Of a stretch of DNA of 64,000 nt, positions 31,701-41,939 are shown piece after piece. Under the pieces are notes generated by a model. The model made no database searches. It saw only the letters and a program-made list of their open reading frames with translations, and had not been told where the DNA came from. Within the stretch, counting starts at the first letter, position 1, and each line of letters begins with the position of its first letter. The translations under genes were made by a program, and so were the position numbers. Source of the DNA: Chara braunii (Eukaryota > Streptophyta > Charophyceae > Charales > Characeae); contig BFEA01000152.1 of the NCBI GenBank assembly GCA_003427395.1, forward strand, positions 558,036 to 622,035, given 5' to 3'.

Positions 31701-32086
31701 GATCGGTACAATAGCTCCAACTATCCTACAGGAATCTTCGGAGGAACCAGCTACTCGACGAACGATTTCCATGACGATGTAGTTGCGTGCCTCCCACTCC
31801 TTGCCTTCCCGTTGGTGCCAAGCTGGGCGCTAACCCGGACAGATAGTCGGGCGGTGGTCATGCAAGTCGAAATCCGCTAAGGAGCGTGTTACAACTCACT
31901 TGCCTGTCTTTATAGTACTACGGGAAACCCTGTAGCAGTCACATTCGTGCTCAAGCCTTCAACGAGGGAACATGTGGGAGTTGCGCCCACTATATGTGCG
32001 ATACCTGCTACAGCAGGTAGGCGATACCGTCTTGGGGCCCGCTGGTACCATCAGCACCGAGCCTCCTCGACGGCCCTCAAAATACA
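28713..32086. other. No gene recognised
   Basis: About 3.4 kb of low-similarity sequence. The minus-strand ORF at 29184-29405 has a vaguely Gag-like composition but no motif. (TC)n tracts at about 30715-30735. Words such as TTAGCGCAG resemble the LTR region near 17870-17950, so decayed retrotransposon is likely. Confidence 0.3.
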
Positions 32087-32144
32087 CAGGGGCTATGTTA
32101 ATCTTCACTACATTGTTCTCATTTTAACGGATATCCTGAAGGAC
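32087..32144 (-). pseudogene. Diverged U6 snRNA 5' half, chimeric
   Basis: On the minus strand GTCCTTCAGGATATCCGTTA through GCCCCTG corresponds to U6 positions 1 to about 58 with several substitutions. It then enters unrelated sequence at nearly the same U6 position as the copy at 11941. Confidence 0.7.
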
Positions 32145-32229
32145 TCAGATGGACAAAGCCCCATGGCACGGGCTTGAGATATGCCCCCGAAACTGGCCTG
32201 GCCCTAGGCCATTCAGAAATACTTTACTC

Positions 32230-32330
32230 TACTTATTGGTCAAGTTCCATCATCTGGTTTTTGAACTCAGGTCTATGCATCAACAGTTCATGGGTGTATC
32301 CATTGTACTACGATCTTGCGTCACGGCCGG
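32230..32330 (-). pseudogene. tRNA-like SINE head
   Basis: Minus strand: TCGTAGTACAATGGATACAC (A-box-like) and about 40 nt later GAGTTCAAAAACC (B-box-like). No acceptor-stem pairing evident. Confidence 0.4.
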
Positions 32331-34889
32331 TCCCAAAACCAGTACCGGGCCGTGTCCCAATATGGGACAAAAATAATAATGAAAAATAAGAAAAAGAACG
32401 GAAAGAGAGGTCAGGAGGAAAGGACCGTTGGAACCTTGTCCTCGGTCCCGCCTATCGGGCCGGCTGTCGGACTCCCCAGCAAAACTAAGGGCGATAGTCC
32501 CGCAGGACCCTCAACCCCTCAATTTCCTTCATAAGACGCTCCTCCACTGCTTCGTTGTCGGCGGCTGGCCTTGATCCCGGGTCTTCGTAGTATCAGTCAG
32601 AGGTCGTAACCTATAGGGCTAAGCCCAAGCCTGGAGGTAACATGCGCAGTCTTGCTTATAAAAACGTCCGGTTCAGGCCCAGCTCTGTCTTAAGGCGGGA
32701 TTTGGCACACCGATCGCGTTTACCACCCCTACCTACCAACCCTTGCTGTATTAAGGGGTAAGTTTTCCCTTTTGGTTGCGCCATGATGTGGCACAAGCGT
32801 GCTGTCACCTAGCAACCCCAATTTCCTCACTAGGTCGACCGCCCAAAAAAGTCAGTTTTTAAAAGCGAGTGTTTACCACGTGTGCTATTGTAGTTTCCTC
32901 ACGGTCCTCTCTTAGTTTACACCACTAGGGGCGGGCGCCACTCCCACCAGACATCCGCCTAAAAACCCATGCAAGCCCTCGAAGTGCACGCCCACACACC
33001 CTCTAGTTGGATCAAACTGCGAGTGTCACTCCCAACCCTTGAGAGTTGGTCGCGGTCACTCAAAAATGGGACACTCTCTCGGATATTGCTGAAAACGCAT
33101 TTTCTGTGAGATGCAAAATTCCGTAAGGGTATTCGGGCCGACAGTTTTCCAGACCCTATTAAGCGACGTCCCCGTCACGTTGGACAAATCAAAACTATAA
33201 ACACAACAAAATCATATTTGCTGACGAGGAAGTAACCAATCCGATTGACCGGCTCGACTCCGTTTGAGGTATTCTTATCAATTTGCTCCCGTCACAGCGT
33301 TCCACTGCCAGGGTTCCAACCTGGGTCTCCCACGTCCTGGCCTCGGAGTTAGGGGATACTTTGTTCCGTACTACAGCGTAATACCCGCTCCCAAGTAGTA
33401 GGTTGATAGTCCTCTCCCTTTGTCATAGACATCTGCCGGTTCATCGTTGGGTGTCCTGTTTAGTCATCGTCCCTCGTACGGGGTCATAACTTAGGACGAG
33501 GGCCCTAACCAAGACCTCTTTCAAATGCGGGGCACCTTTAGTCCCGAAATGGTAATGCTTACCATCCAAAATATCCAATCATAATGAACTCCCATCCTGG
33601 AGTCTAACACAGGTGGTTTTAGGTTTCCATCTTGGCCCACCGCGGCGAATCCACGGCCCGCCGCGTTGTTATATAGCGATGGTGCCTTCGTTGGTTGCGC
33701 AACGATAAGCAGTTCTTCCTATATTGGTACCCCGAAGGGTTCCGACTCTTGACTTAATCGATCCCAATGACTTTCCCTCTAGCTAAGCCTCTCCGGGCGG
33801 CCGACCCTTCAAGACTTAACCTTTGGTGAGCCATGGTCCCGCCGCCAGGTTGTGCCGCTGACAGTTCCAGCGATGCACAAGTATAGCCCCTTAGACTGAC
33901 TTCATTGTGGTCTAGCACTTTCTTTCAAAAAGCCTTTAGAGCAATCAAAGGATCACATACCAACTGCCCACGGGACTACATGGAGGGATAATGCCTTCTT
34001 CAACATTCCACCAATTTCCTCAGTAAATCCACAAGGTCGTGCCTCCCTTACTTTGATCAGAGTACGTAAGGCTACACGTCTTTAGGGACATCTCTCAAAA
34101 TGTCTTCCAGAATTCTATCATAATTGCCAGAAGTTTCCATCCATAATTCTCACAAGTTTTTTGGCCTTTCCTCGTCAGACTTGCCTACACATAAAAATTT
34201 CTTATCGTTATAGCATCTCTTTTGAGTGCTCTCACAAATCTCGCCCTTTTAAGAAAGTTCAATCGGCCATTGGCTTTCTTCTTTCTTTTCTAAATCATAC
34301 AAAAGACACAACTTTGGTTGTGACCTTTCCATTCACCATCCTATAAATCTTTGCAAAATACGTCATGTCATTTCTTCCTAAAAAAAAATCCGAGGAACAC
34401 TCTTTCCCACTGTACTTTGGCTTTCACTTGTCATTGGGACAGAGATGCACAAGTACAATGGAAGAATGTGCAGATCGGATCACTCCACAATATTCATTTC
34501 ATCATACCATCATTCATATGGGCAAGTCCACAAAACTGAGAATGAGTGCGACACACCACACAAACAAAAAAAAGAACAAGATTCGAGACTCGCATATGTA
34601 CACAGGATGTGGGGCCTTGCAATAAGCAAAAAGTATCGTACAAAGAGTCCGAGTATCCTAACAACGAATCACAGTATGGCCTTGCAGACCTTTTTCATTG
34701 TCATTAATCAAAGTATTACGCGAAACCCGTAGCAGCAGCAGCCACATCCGAGCTGTTCGCGGGTCAGACGGGAGCTCGAATTCTGCGGGTCGCCGCGTGG
34801 TCTCGAATTCTGTGGGTCGCCGCGTGGTCGTTGCGGGTTTCGAATCTTTTGGAGCGTCGGCCCTTTTGTTTTCGTTTCTGGCGCGCAAG
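32331..34889. other. No gene recognised
   Basis: About 2.5 kb without credible ORFs or clear repeats. A B-box-like GGTTGGAACCC (minus strand, about 33310) may mark another decayed tRNA-derived element. Confidence 0.3.
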
Positions 34890-35705
34890 ACAGACATGCA
34901 ACAGGGCAGATCAGTCACAATTTTTCTGCACATCTCCACGAACATGTCCAGATTCACACGCTTATTCCAATCCTCTTTGCCAGTGGGATCTGGCCCGACA
35001 TTGCGTGAGCCAAAGTTCGAAACTGCTGAGGTCCCAACTTGCGTGCCAAAAAAGTTGGAACCTCGTGCAAGTTGGGACCTCAGCAGTTTCAACCTTTTGT
35101 TTTCCCAACTTGAAAGATCGAAACTGCAGAGGTCCAAACTTTGGGCCTCGCTGCACTACTCTAGACTCTCGAATTTTTTAGAGTGGGACGTTGCTGCACT
35201 TGCTCTCGATCGGAAAACTCTCGAAACCCCATCGAGAGCTGTCAGCGGGCAGGGCACTCTATATCACCACTCTCGTCGAGAGTAGCCTGCCTGCAAAACA
35301 GGAATTCACAAGTGTCCTCGGGAGTTGCCCGCCGACGGGCTCGTTTTTCGAGAGTGGACCTCCTGTCCCGGCGGTCAGACTTTGTCCCGGACGAGGCGCA
35401 GGGTTTGGAGAGTTCATCTAGTGTGACAGTTTATAGAGTAAGTGCAGCGAAGGCGGCTATTTCGAGAGTCTCGCCTCTCTGACAATGCCAGCCGAACTCT
35501 CGAAATATTTCGAGAGTCTAGAGTAGTGCAGCGAGGCCCTTTCTGGCGCCCAAATTAGGACCTCAGCAGTTTCGAATTTTGGCTCACGCAAAGTAGGGCC
35601 AGATCCCACTGGCAAAGAGGATTGGAATAATCGTGTGAATCTGGACATATTCGAGGAGATGTGCAGAAAAATTGTGACTGATCTGCTCTTCTGCATGTCT
35701 GCCTG
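34890..35705. mobile_element. Large foldback element, about 0.8 kb
   Basis: The left arm (about 34890-35170) and right arm (about 35500-35705) are inverted copies: TCCAATCCTCTTTGCCAGTG at 34968 against CACTGGCAAAGAGGATTGGA at 35609, GTCACAATTTTTCTGCACAT against ATGTGCAGAAAAATTGTGAC, and GGCCTCGCTGCACTACTC against GAGTAGTGCAGCGAGGCC. The loop is rich in CTCTCGA words. No transposase, so it is non-autonomous. Related ends occur at 35710 and 63230. Confidence 0.8.
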
Positions 35706-36110
35706 GAACACGTCCAGATTCACCCACTTATTCCAATCCTCTTTGCCCAGCGGGATCTTGCCAGTAGATGCGACAGGACGTCTTCGCTTTCATCCGAGCG
35801 GCATTTCGGTCGGGTGTGCTGTGTTGTTTGCATGCCAGCGCGGTGCACAGTCGAATTGCTGTTTTGTGAGAGAGAGGGAGAGAGAGAGAGAGAGAGGCGA
35901 TGTCATGTGTCCGTCGTGTCGTTGTCTTCCTCCTGCCAGACCCCTGGCGCAACACGCATCGAGACGAAGACAGTGGCGCAACTCCCTCAACGGAAAACAG
36001 AGAGCGGGAGAGGGGTGGACACAGTCTCCAATGTATGTCAGTGTACGCGTGCCTGAAGTGTTTAACTACTACAGAGCCACTGCTGGCCGTCATAACTGTG
36101 TGATTTGAAC
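35706..36110. other. Partial repeat end and GA-rich tract, no gene
   Basis: Starts with a further copy of the foldback terminus (35710-35760) and includes (GA)n at about 35873-35896. Confidence 0.5.
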
Positions 36111-36179
36111 TCCTACTTGAACTTTCCTTCTGTGATGCTACCGCGAAATAGATCATCGTAGCGGTTTTTTTTTGTTCTT

Positions 36180-36890
36180 CTAAATCCTTCTGAATCGAAT
36201 GATGAGAAAAAAGGCCCGGTGGCGACGAAAGGTGTTAAAAACAAAGTGCTCAAAACGTGAAGAAGATGGGCGAAGAGGAAAGAGGAAACACGACGGGGAG
36301 GACGGAGAAGATAAGGACGAGGAGAAGGCGAAGGCGAAAGACGGCGAGCACATACGATGACGTGAAGGAGGGGTAGGATGGCGAGTAGGGGAATGATGAC
36401 ATGCAAGACGGAGGAGGACCGTGATGAGGGATAAGACGAGCACAAAGCGGAGAATGACCATGTCTGTCTTGCAAGACGACGGAGGAGGAGGAGGAGGAGG
36501 AGGAGGAGGAGGAGGAGGAGGACCGTGACGAGGGATAAGACGAGCAAAAAGGGGGGGACCACCACCAGGTCTGTCGAATTCTTTTTCCCGACGGAGGAAC
36601 GCAGACGAGGAGGAAGATGAAGAGGGGAAAATGTGGACGACAGGAAAGATGAGGAGAAAGACAAGGACAAGGGGAAGAGGTCAGGGAAGAAAGACAAGGA
36701 CAAGGAAAACACGAGGTCAGGGAAGAGCACGAGTGCGAAAACGAGGAAGGAGAGGATGAGGAGGGGCAAGCAGGAAGTGGATGAGCGTGAAGAAGGACGA
36801 AGATTATGAGGAGGAGAACGACGAGCAGGACGTGAAAGAAGCGCAATATGGTGAAGGGGGATGGAAGGCGAACGGCGACGTGACGTGAAG
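36180..36890. repeat. Purine-rich low-complexity region with (GGA)n
   Basis: Strongly A/G-biased plus strand with about a dozen GGA triplets at 36480-36523. The 269-residue minus-strand ORF here is Ser/Leu/Pro/Arg low-complexity and follows from the base composition. Confidence 0.8.
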
Positions 36891-37150
36891 GACTCAAACA
36901 GCATTGGGAGATCATCATTCATCCCCTCTACAGAATGTCAGCAAGCCCGTACACTGCTTAGACGATCATCGCTGGATCGAACCAAACCACCACAGTCAAC
37001 ACTGCGGCAAGTCCAAGCCACATCCATCTGATAACCCTTCTGAATACGTGCACATAGGTCAGACCACGTGCATCCTATTCCTGCCAAACTGGTACACTGT
37101 TTAGACATCGATGGCTGGATCGACGCGAAGCGCCATGCTGAAAATTAGGC
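36891..37150. other. No gene recognised
   Basis: Short unique-looking stretch with a weak internal repeat (GATCATCGCTGGATCGA near 36963 and GACATCGATGGCTGGATCGA near 37103). Confidence 0.35.
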
Positions 37151-37225
37151 CTCGCTTCACTACTACTCTCCAAATGTGCAAAATGACAATGAATCTTCCG
37201 CTAGAAAATGAAAAGATGCACCACG
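37151..37225. mobile_element. MITE family half-copy truncated at a U2 sequence
   Basis: Left terminus and first half of the GAGTAGTG family, ending abruptly where the U2-like sequence begins. Confidence 0.65.
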
Positions 37226-37302
37226 ATGGACCACGGATCAGATATTAAACTGATCAGAACAGATACTACACTTGATCTTAGCCAAAAGGCCGAGAAAGGT
37301 AT
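37226..37302 (-). pseudogene. U2 snRNA 5' fragment
   Basis: Minus strand reads ATACCTTTCTCGGCCTTTTG, then the branch-site recognition region GTGTAGTATCTGTTCT and the Sm-proximal stem start, about 77 nt, close to canonical U2. The 3' two thirds are missing, so it is not a functional gene. It sits between two MITE copies. Confidence 0.88.
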
Positions 37303-37303
37303 T

Positions 37304-37412
37304 CGCCACACCACTTTCGAAATGTGAAAAAGACAAAAATTTGGCGGGTGCATCTGGCCATGTTCTAGCGGAAGTTCATTCTCATTTTGCACATCTCAAG
37401 AGTGGTGTGGCG
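37304..37412. mobile_element. MITE family copy (CGCCACACCACT terminus)
   Basis: Perfect terminal inverted repeat CGCCACACCACT / AGTGGTGTGGCG. The interior TTCTAGCGGAAGTTCATTCT is the reverse of the 37779 copy, so the element is inverted relative to it. Confidence 0.85.
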
Positions 37413-37778
37413 ATGCCCAAAGATTCGGTATGTGCTATCGATGTTACCATACCATTCTGCCAGCCCGCGCAGCGCCATCCACGCTAGATGCTATGGCCCG
37501 CGCAGTGCCATCCAGTCCAGATGCTATGGCCCGCCCCGCGTAGAGCCGACCACATACGTAGTATCACCACATACTAATAACCTGGGCCACATAGTACCAC
37601 CAAGTGCATGAGAGGGTCGGGTACACCGTGTCGCGGGATCTTCGTGTTGGGGAGGGGTGAAGTACTGCTATTGGGGCTTCACTTTCACCCCAGCCCACTG
37701 ACCCTTATGGTTAGGCGTTAGCCTGCAGAGCCATGAATTGTGTGTTCCAGTCCTGTGCTCATCCAACACATAGGGCGT
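37413..37778. other. No gene recognised; short GC-rich direct repeats
   Basis: GCTATGGCCCGCGCAGTGCCATCCA-type words repeat at about 37460-37530. Confidence 0.45.
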
Positions 37779-37888
37779 CGCTGCACTACTCTTGAAATGT
37801 GCAAAACGAGAGTGAATCTTCCGCTAGAATATGGAAAGATACACCGCCATGATTTTTGTCTTTTGTGCATGTCAAGAGTAGTGCAGCG
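37779..37888. mobile_element. MITE family copy, 110 bp, best preserved
   Basis: Terminal inverted repeat CGCTGCACTACTCTTGA / TCAAGAGTAGTGCAGCG (17 bp, perfect). Interior GTGCAAAACGAGAGTGAATC and GGAAAGATACACC. No ORF. Confidence 0.9.
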
Positions 37889-38062
37889 AGCCCCATACTG
37901 TATGACCCCTGCCCCACACCACATCCCACATGGTGCTCCCCGATTACCCCACGTGCTATGACACGACCCGTGTAGTGCCACCGAGGCTGCATTATAATAA
38001 TGCTCAGCCCGCATAGTACCTACCGCCTGACTGCGACAGGGCTGCGGCGCGCCTCGACTTGC

Positions 38063-38116
38063 GATTGTGAGCATGGCCACTGCGCATGGATGACAGGCAT
38101 AAATCGTGAAATGGTC

Positions 38117-38146
<30 letters not shown>
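38063..38146 (+). pseudogene. 5'-truncated U6 snRNA retrocopy with poly(A) tail
   Basis: Starts inside U6 (GATTGTGAGCATGGCC) and runs to GAAATGGTCC at 38116, then about 29 A. 5' truncation plus an A tail is typical of LINE-mobilised RNA. Confidence 0.85.
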
Positions 38147-38150
<4 letters not shown>

Positions 38151-38649
38151 GAGACCTCCCTTAAGTGACCACCATGCAGCAAAACGGCTTCTTGTATCTT
38201 TGACGGGGGCAGTTCGCCCCCATACAACGGCCATTATTTGCTGAGGGCGGCCGCAGAAAAGAGCAAGCAGCACAATACGAGCATATTAAGAAGCCACCCT
38301 ATAACCCCGAACAGAACGCATAGGAAAAAAAAAAAAAAGAGCAGCGTGCATACCCCTGCCCTGGCATTCTCCAGGGGAGTACTGGGCTAGGATCGGGAAA
38401 GTAGACAAGTAAGGATGAAAACCGCAGTCGAAGGCGCCGGTGCCTGCAGAAGCTTGTTAGGGCGGAAATCCACGCGCCCACCGCAGGCTTGCGAAAACAC
38501 ACACTGAACTATCGACCGACTAAATAAAGGTGGTCATAGAAAAAAGGGACAGGGGCAAGCACTATGGGGGCATTCCGACGAGATAGAACGCAGCGCGATC
38601 CCGATAACTGATTAATTACCAGTGCAAAGAGATTTTCACCCAAACCCCA
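38147..38649. other. No gene recognised
   Basis: Includes an A run at about 38324-38337; otherwise unremarkable. Confidence 0.3.
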
Positions 38650-38722
38650 TACGGCTGAATTGTACACTGACACACTCTAAATATTGGTGAACAGACCAGA
38701 GTTGGAATCCTGCTGGAAGACA
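38650..38722 (+). pseudogene. tRNA-like SINE head
   Basis: CGGCTGAATTGTACACTGAC (A-box-like) followed after about 40 nt by GAGTTGGAATCCTGCTGG (B-box-like). Similar to 39192-39262 (TGGCAGAACGGTACAC ... GAGTTCGAATCCTGCTCG). Confidence 0.5.
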
Positions 38723-38726
38723 CATA

Positions 38727-38823
38727 GGGCCAGATCCCACTAGCCCCTATTGTTCATTTCTGACCGTTGATCTTCGTAATCGAGGGTCAAAAATGAATAA
38801 TCCAGGGTAGTGGGATCTGACCC
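38727..38823. mobile_element. MITE-like palindrome, 97 bp
   Basis: Ends GGGCCAGATCCCACTA / TAGTGGGATCTGACCC with interior GACCGTTGATCTTCGTAAT. Its terminus resembles part of the foldback at 34990 and 35600. Confidence 0.8.
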
Positions 38824-38926
38824 ATAGACCCAGGCAATCCCCTGTGGAATAGACGAACGCGGCGGAATTACCTGGGGGCGATCAATTCTCCCTTTTCTCG
38901 TTTTCAATGACCGCGTGGACCTCGGC

Positions 38927-38995
38927 TCAGATACGTATTAAACTGATTTGCACAGATACTACGCTTGATCTTAGACAAAAGGCCGAAAAAGGTAA
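38927..38995 (-). pseudogene. Second U2 snRNA 5' fragment
   Basis: Minus strand TACCTTTTTCGGCCTTTTGT, then AAGATCAAGCGTAGTATCTG and CAGTTTAATA, about 69 nt with more changes than the 37226 copy. It ends in the same U2 region. Confidence 0.82.
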
Positions 38996-39067
38996 GAGGG
39001 CCGGTCATTCCTATGACAATGATGATACAGTATATGTCAAGGCCGTCGCCATTTGTCTTTGGGGGAA

Positions 39068-39107
39068 AAATAAGAATAAGAATAAGAATAAGAATAAGAA
39101 TAAGAAT
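39068..39107. repeat. (AATAAG)n microsatellite
   Basis: About six units of AATAAG. Confidence 0.95.
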
Positions 39108-39191
39108 CAATGGAAACGAGAGAGAAGACGAGCGAATAAAGCATGATCTAAACCACCGATCACGAAGATTCCACGAAGATTTGAAAGTATA

Positions 39192-39262
39192 ATGGCAGAA
39201 CGGTACACATGTATAACCGTTGACAAGCAGATCAAGAGTTCGAATCCTGCTCGAGACTAAGA
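39192..39262 (+). pseudogene. tRNA-like SINE head
   Basis: TGGCAGAACGG (A-box-like), then GAGTTCGAATCCTG (B-box-like) at normal tRNA spacing. Related to 38650-38722. Confidence 0.5.
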
Positions 39263-39614
39263 TCCTCCTAGGCTACCCCCCTTTCCGAGAAACAAGAAAA
39301 AAATTAAGGAAACACGGCGATAGCAGACCAACGGCGATAAATAACAGGAAGACGAAGCGATCTGCGCACGAGTGTAGCAAGCTACAGAAAATCACTCCCT
39401 CTTTTCGGCGTTTTTTGGAGTGCCCTCATCGAGGAGGTGAAACCAGTACCAGGATATGGATGACGGAAAGTGGAAAAATCGAACCGAAGGAAATGATGCG
39501 CCGAGGCAAAGATCGTGTCAATCAAGTCGGAAATCGAACACGGAGTTCGTAGTTCTTTCGAATGGACGAAGAAGAGAAGTCGAACCTGGAAGAACTGGAT
39601 ACACACACAGACAC

Positions 39615-39616
<2 letters not shown>

Positions 39617-39701
<85 letters not shown>

Positions 39702-39718
39702 CAGACAGAGACAGAGAC

Positions 39719-39790
<72 letters not shown>
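39617..39790. repeat. (AG)n microsatellite with ACAG interruptions
   Basis: About 170 bp. ORFs through it encode Arg-Glu or Ser-Leu repeats and are artefacts. Confidence 0.97.
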
Positions 39791-39793
<3 letters not shown>

Positions 39794-39796
39794 CCT

Positions 39797-39979
39797 ACTT
39801 AGAGCTTGTCGAAGAGCTTCTGCATCTCCTTCTTCCGCAGCAAGCATGACATCATCCATGCCCTCGGGCATCTGAAACCGTTCCTCCTCGACCCAGCCCT
39901 CATCATCGGGGTCGTCGAAATCTTCATCCTCCACCTCCACATCTTCGTCATTCGCTGGCACACGGACCTCTGCCGGCAT
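39797..39979 (-). CDS. Possible first coding exon of an acidic protein
   Basis: Minus-strand ATG at 39979 with A at -3 opens a frame of about 60 residues: a short start, then a strongly acidic run (EDEDFDDPDDEGWVEEE) and EGMDDVMLAAEEGDAEALRQAL, reminiscent of the helix that opens many ankyrin repeats. After about 39797 the frame enters the AG microsatellite. A weak splice donor (AG/GTTCCT) lies just before it. I find no following exon, so this may be an exon with a long intron or a fragment. Confidence 0.45.
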
Positions 39980-41155
39980 GTTCGTGACTCTTCTCGAAGG
40001 AAAGATGATAAGATGAAAGGTCGTAGGGGAACGAAATGATGTGAATGAACGCTATACAACCACAGTTTGAGAATGTGAAAGATAGCACTTCCGGTAGCGT
40101 GCCGTGGCTATGGCGGGAGGAGATCCACTGACTGAAATGACGGACGAGTCCTCTGGAAGCGCCTACCGGTAGTGCGCAGGCTGGGGTGCAGGCACGGCGG
40201 CAGGGGCGGGGGATGGGCGTCACGACAATGACCCTCCGATGGAACGGCCAACATCCCCCGGGGCAAGGTCCCACTTGCGGAAATTAGGAGATTTCGGCCG
40301 TTGATCTTTCCTATCTACGGTCAGTATCTCTTAAATCTTGCAAGTGGGACCTACCGGTAGCTCCCGGAATGGATGGTGCTACTACCGGTAGGCCTTCAAA
40401 TCACACCTCCGCCGGGCCGGAAACGTAGATGATGGTACTACCGGTAGGGCTGGACGACTCCAAGGCGGTTCGGGTGCTACCACTGGGACAACGCCAAAAC
40501 TCCTCCAGAAGTGCCCACGAACTGACGCCTTGGCGCTCATACAGATTTGCGAATATTGGGCAGCACATCGAATCCGATTCCACGATTCCAATGATTGACA
40601 TACCACGCAAACCGTAGAAGCGCAGCGGGGGTTTAGTTTATGTTTCGTGTATTTTCCAACGTGGTCACATTAGGGCCGTGAGATGTCCAGATCGGATGGC
40701 AAGGAGCCAAGTACACTCGAAACCAGAACAAAACCTTGAGAACAGCGAAGGGTAATAAGTGCAGCCCCAAGGGAATAAGCAGCTCCATGACCATAGCCCA
40801 ATAGCCCCAGACACTCTACGGTTTCCAGCAGGTGTCGCTCCCCACCAATAGATGGAGCAGGCCAAGCGTAGACAAGCGCGAGCGCAGAGACCCAGCTGCA
40901 AAGGGCTTAGAGGGTGGAAACGCTATTTTCTGGATGGGGGTAGGCCCCCGCCCAGTCGGGTCAGTAGACGGATCTAGGTACTACAAACCCGCGGGCAAGG
41001 TAACAATGGGGCACCCGTGCGTGTGAGCGGGCTGGGTACCACTGGGGTCACGTGCTAATTGGAGCGAAGTGTGCAAGAATTGCGGTGTGTGCCGGGTGTT
41101 ATATTCATATGCAACGCCTGAGCTTTATTTTTGGATGAAAACGGTAGTTTCGGGC
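39980..41155. other. No gene; recurrent CTACCGGTAG words and a MITE
   Basis: Palindromic ACCGGTAG occurs near 40164, 40352, 40384 and 40440, with a variant near 40090. The segment near 40815-40860 (CTCCCCACCAATAGATGGA) recurs at 58302. Confidence 0.45.
40267..40351. mobile_element. MITE-like palindrome, 85 bp
   Basis: Perfect ends GGTCCCACTTGC / GCAAGTGGGACC. The interior GGCCGTTGATCTTTCC resembles that of 38727-38823, so the two may be related. Confidence 0.85.
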
Positions 41156-41160
41156 CGCTA

Positions 41161-41281
41161 CCCCGTTGCACTTTGATGTGTAGCGGGGCGTCCTTTGTGG
41201 ACATCTCGACGAGTCCTAACCCCCATTGCACTTTGATGTGTAGCGGGGCGTCCTTTGTGGAAATGTCGACGAGTCCTAACG
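41161..41281. repeat. Tandem pair of about 61-bp units
   Basis: TTGCACTTTGATGTGTAGCG and GGCGTCCTTTGTGG...TCGACGAGTCCTAAC occur twice with two or three differences. Confidence 0.95.
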
Positions 41282-41558
41282 GGGTTTATGGGCCGTAGAC
41301 AAGGTGCACAGTCGGGGGCAGGGCAGAGACCGGTAGCTGAAACGGTCGGCTCAGAGGTTGGAGCGCGGGCAACCAATGGCAGGTTGCATAGGTCGTGGTT
41401 TGGCCGTGGCAGGCGTCGCCCGGCCTTTCCTTTTTGGGGGTCGACATTTCTTTTTTTTCGTTTCAGCCTTCGTTTTTAAGTGGGCGGTTTTTTGGGGGTG
41501 GTTGTTTTGGGGCAAGCGCAGTCTAATGAGTGATGGAAGGGACGCCCAAACGGTCTTG
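41282..41558. other. No gene recognised
   Basis: Nothing recognised. Confidence 0.3.
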
Positions 41559-41660
41559 CTCCACCACTCACCGACTGTGCAAAATGTGAATGAATGAATC
41601 TTCCCGCTATAACATGGAAGTATACACCGCCATAGTGCATGTGCTGAGTAGTGCAGCGAG
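41559..41660. mobile_element. MITE family copy
   Basis: GAGTAGTG family, right terminus GAGTAGTGCAGCGAG well preserved, left terminus eroded. Confidence 0.75.
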
Positions 41661-41686
41661 CCCCAAAGGTAAGGTTCAGGGCATCA

Positions 41687-41801
41687 CCTCACGATTCTCG
41701 AAATTTGCCAAATGGGAATGAACTTCCAGCTAGAACATGGGCCAGATGCACCCGCCACATTTTTTGTCTTTTTTTCATATTTGGATAGTGGTGTGGCGAG
41801 G
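41687..41801. mobile_element. MITE family copy
   Basis: Same interior words (GGGAATGAACTTCCAGCTAG, GATGCACCCGCCA) and right terminus GTGGTGTGGCGAG. Confidence 0.75.
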
Positions 41802-41939
41802 CCCAGAGTCCACGGCGGTCGATCGATGGTGATGGAGGCTGGAGGAGTGAGGAAGTGTCACCTCGCCTATCCTGCTCCTCGCTCCTGATTGGCTGCGCTC
41901 CCGCGCCCTGCGCGGTACACAGTACTCCATATAGTGGGC

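Noticed and set aside
36113-36922. 269-residue minus-strand ORF
   Set aside because: Low-complexity Ser/Leu/Pro/Arg sequence forced by the purine-rich plus strand; no domain.
37226-37302. Functional U2 gene
   Set aside because: Only the 5' 77 nt are present; no Sm site or 3' stems.
39456-39875. Arg-Glu-rich ORFs through the AG microsatellite
   Set aside because: Open in all frames only because (AG)n has no stop codons.
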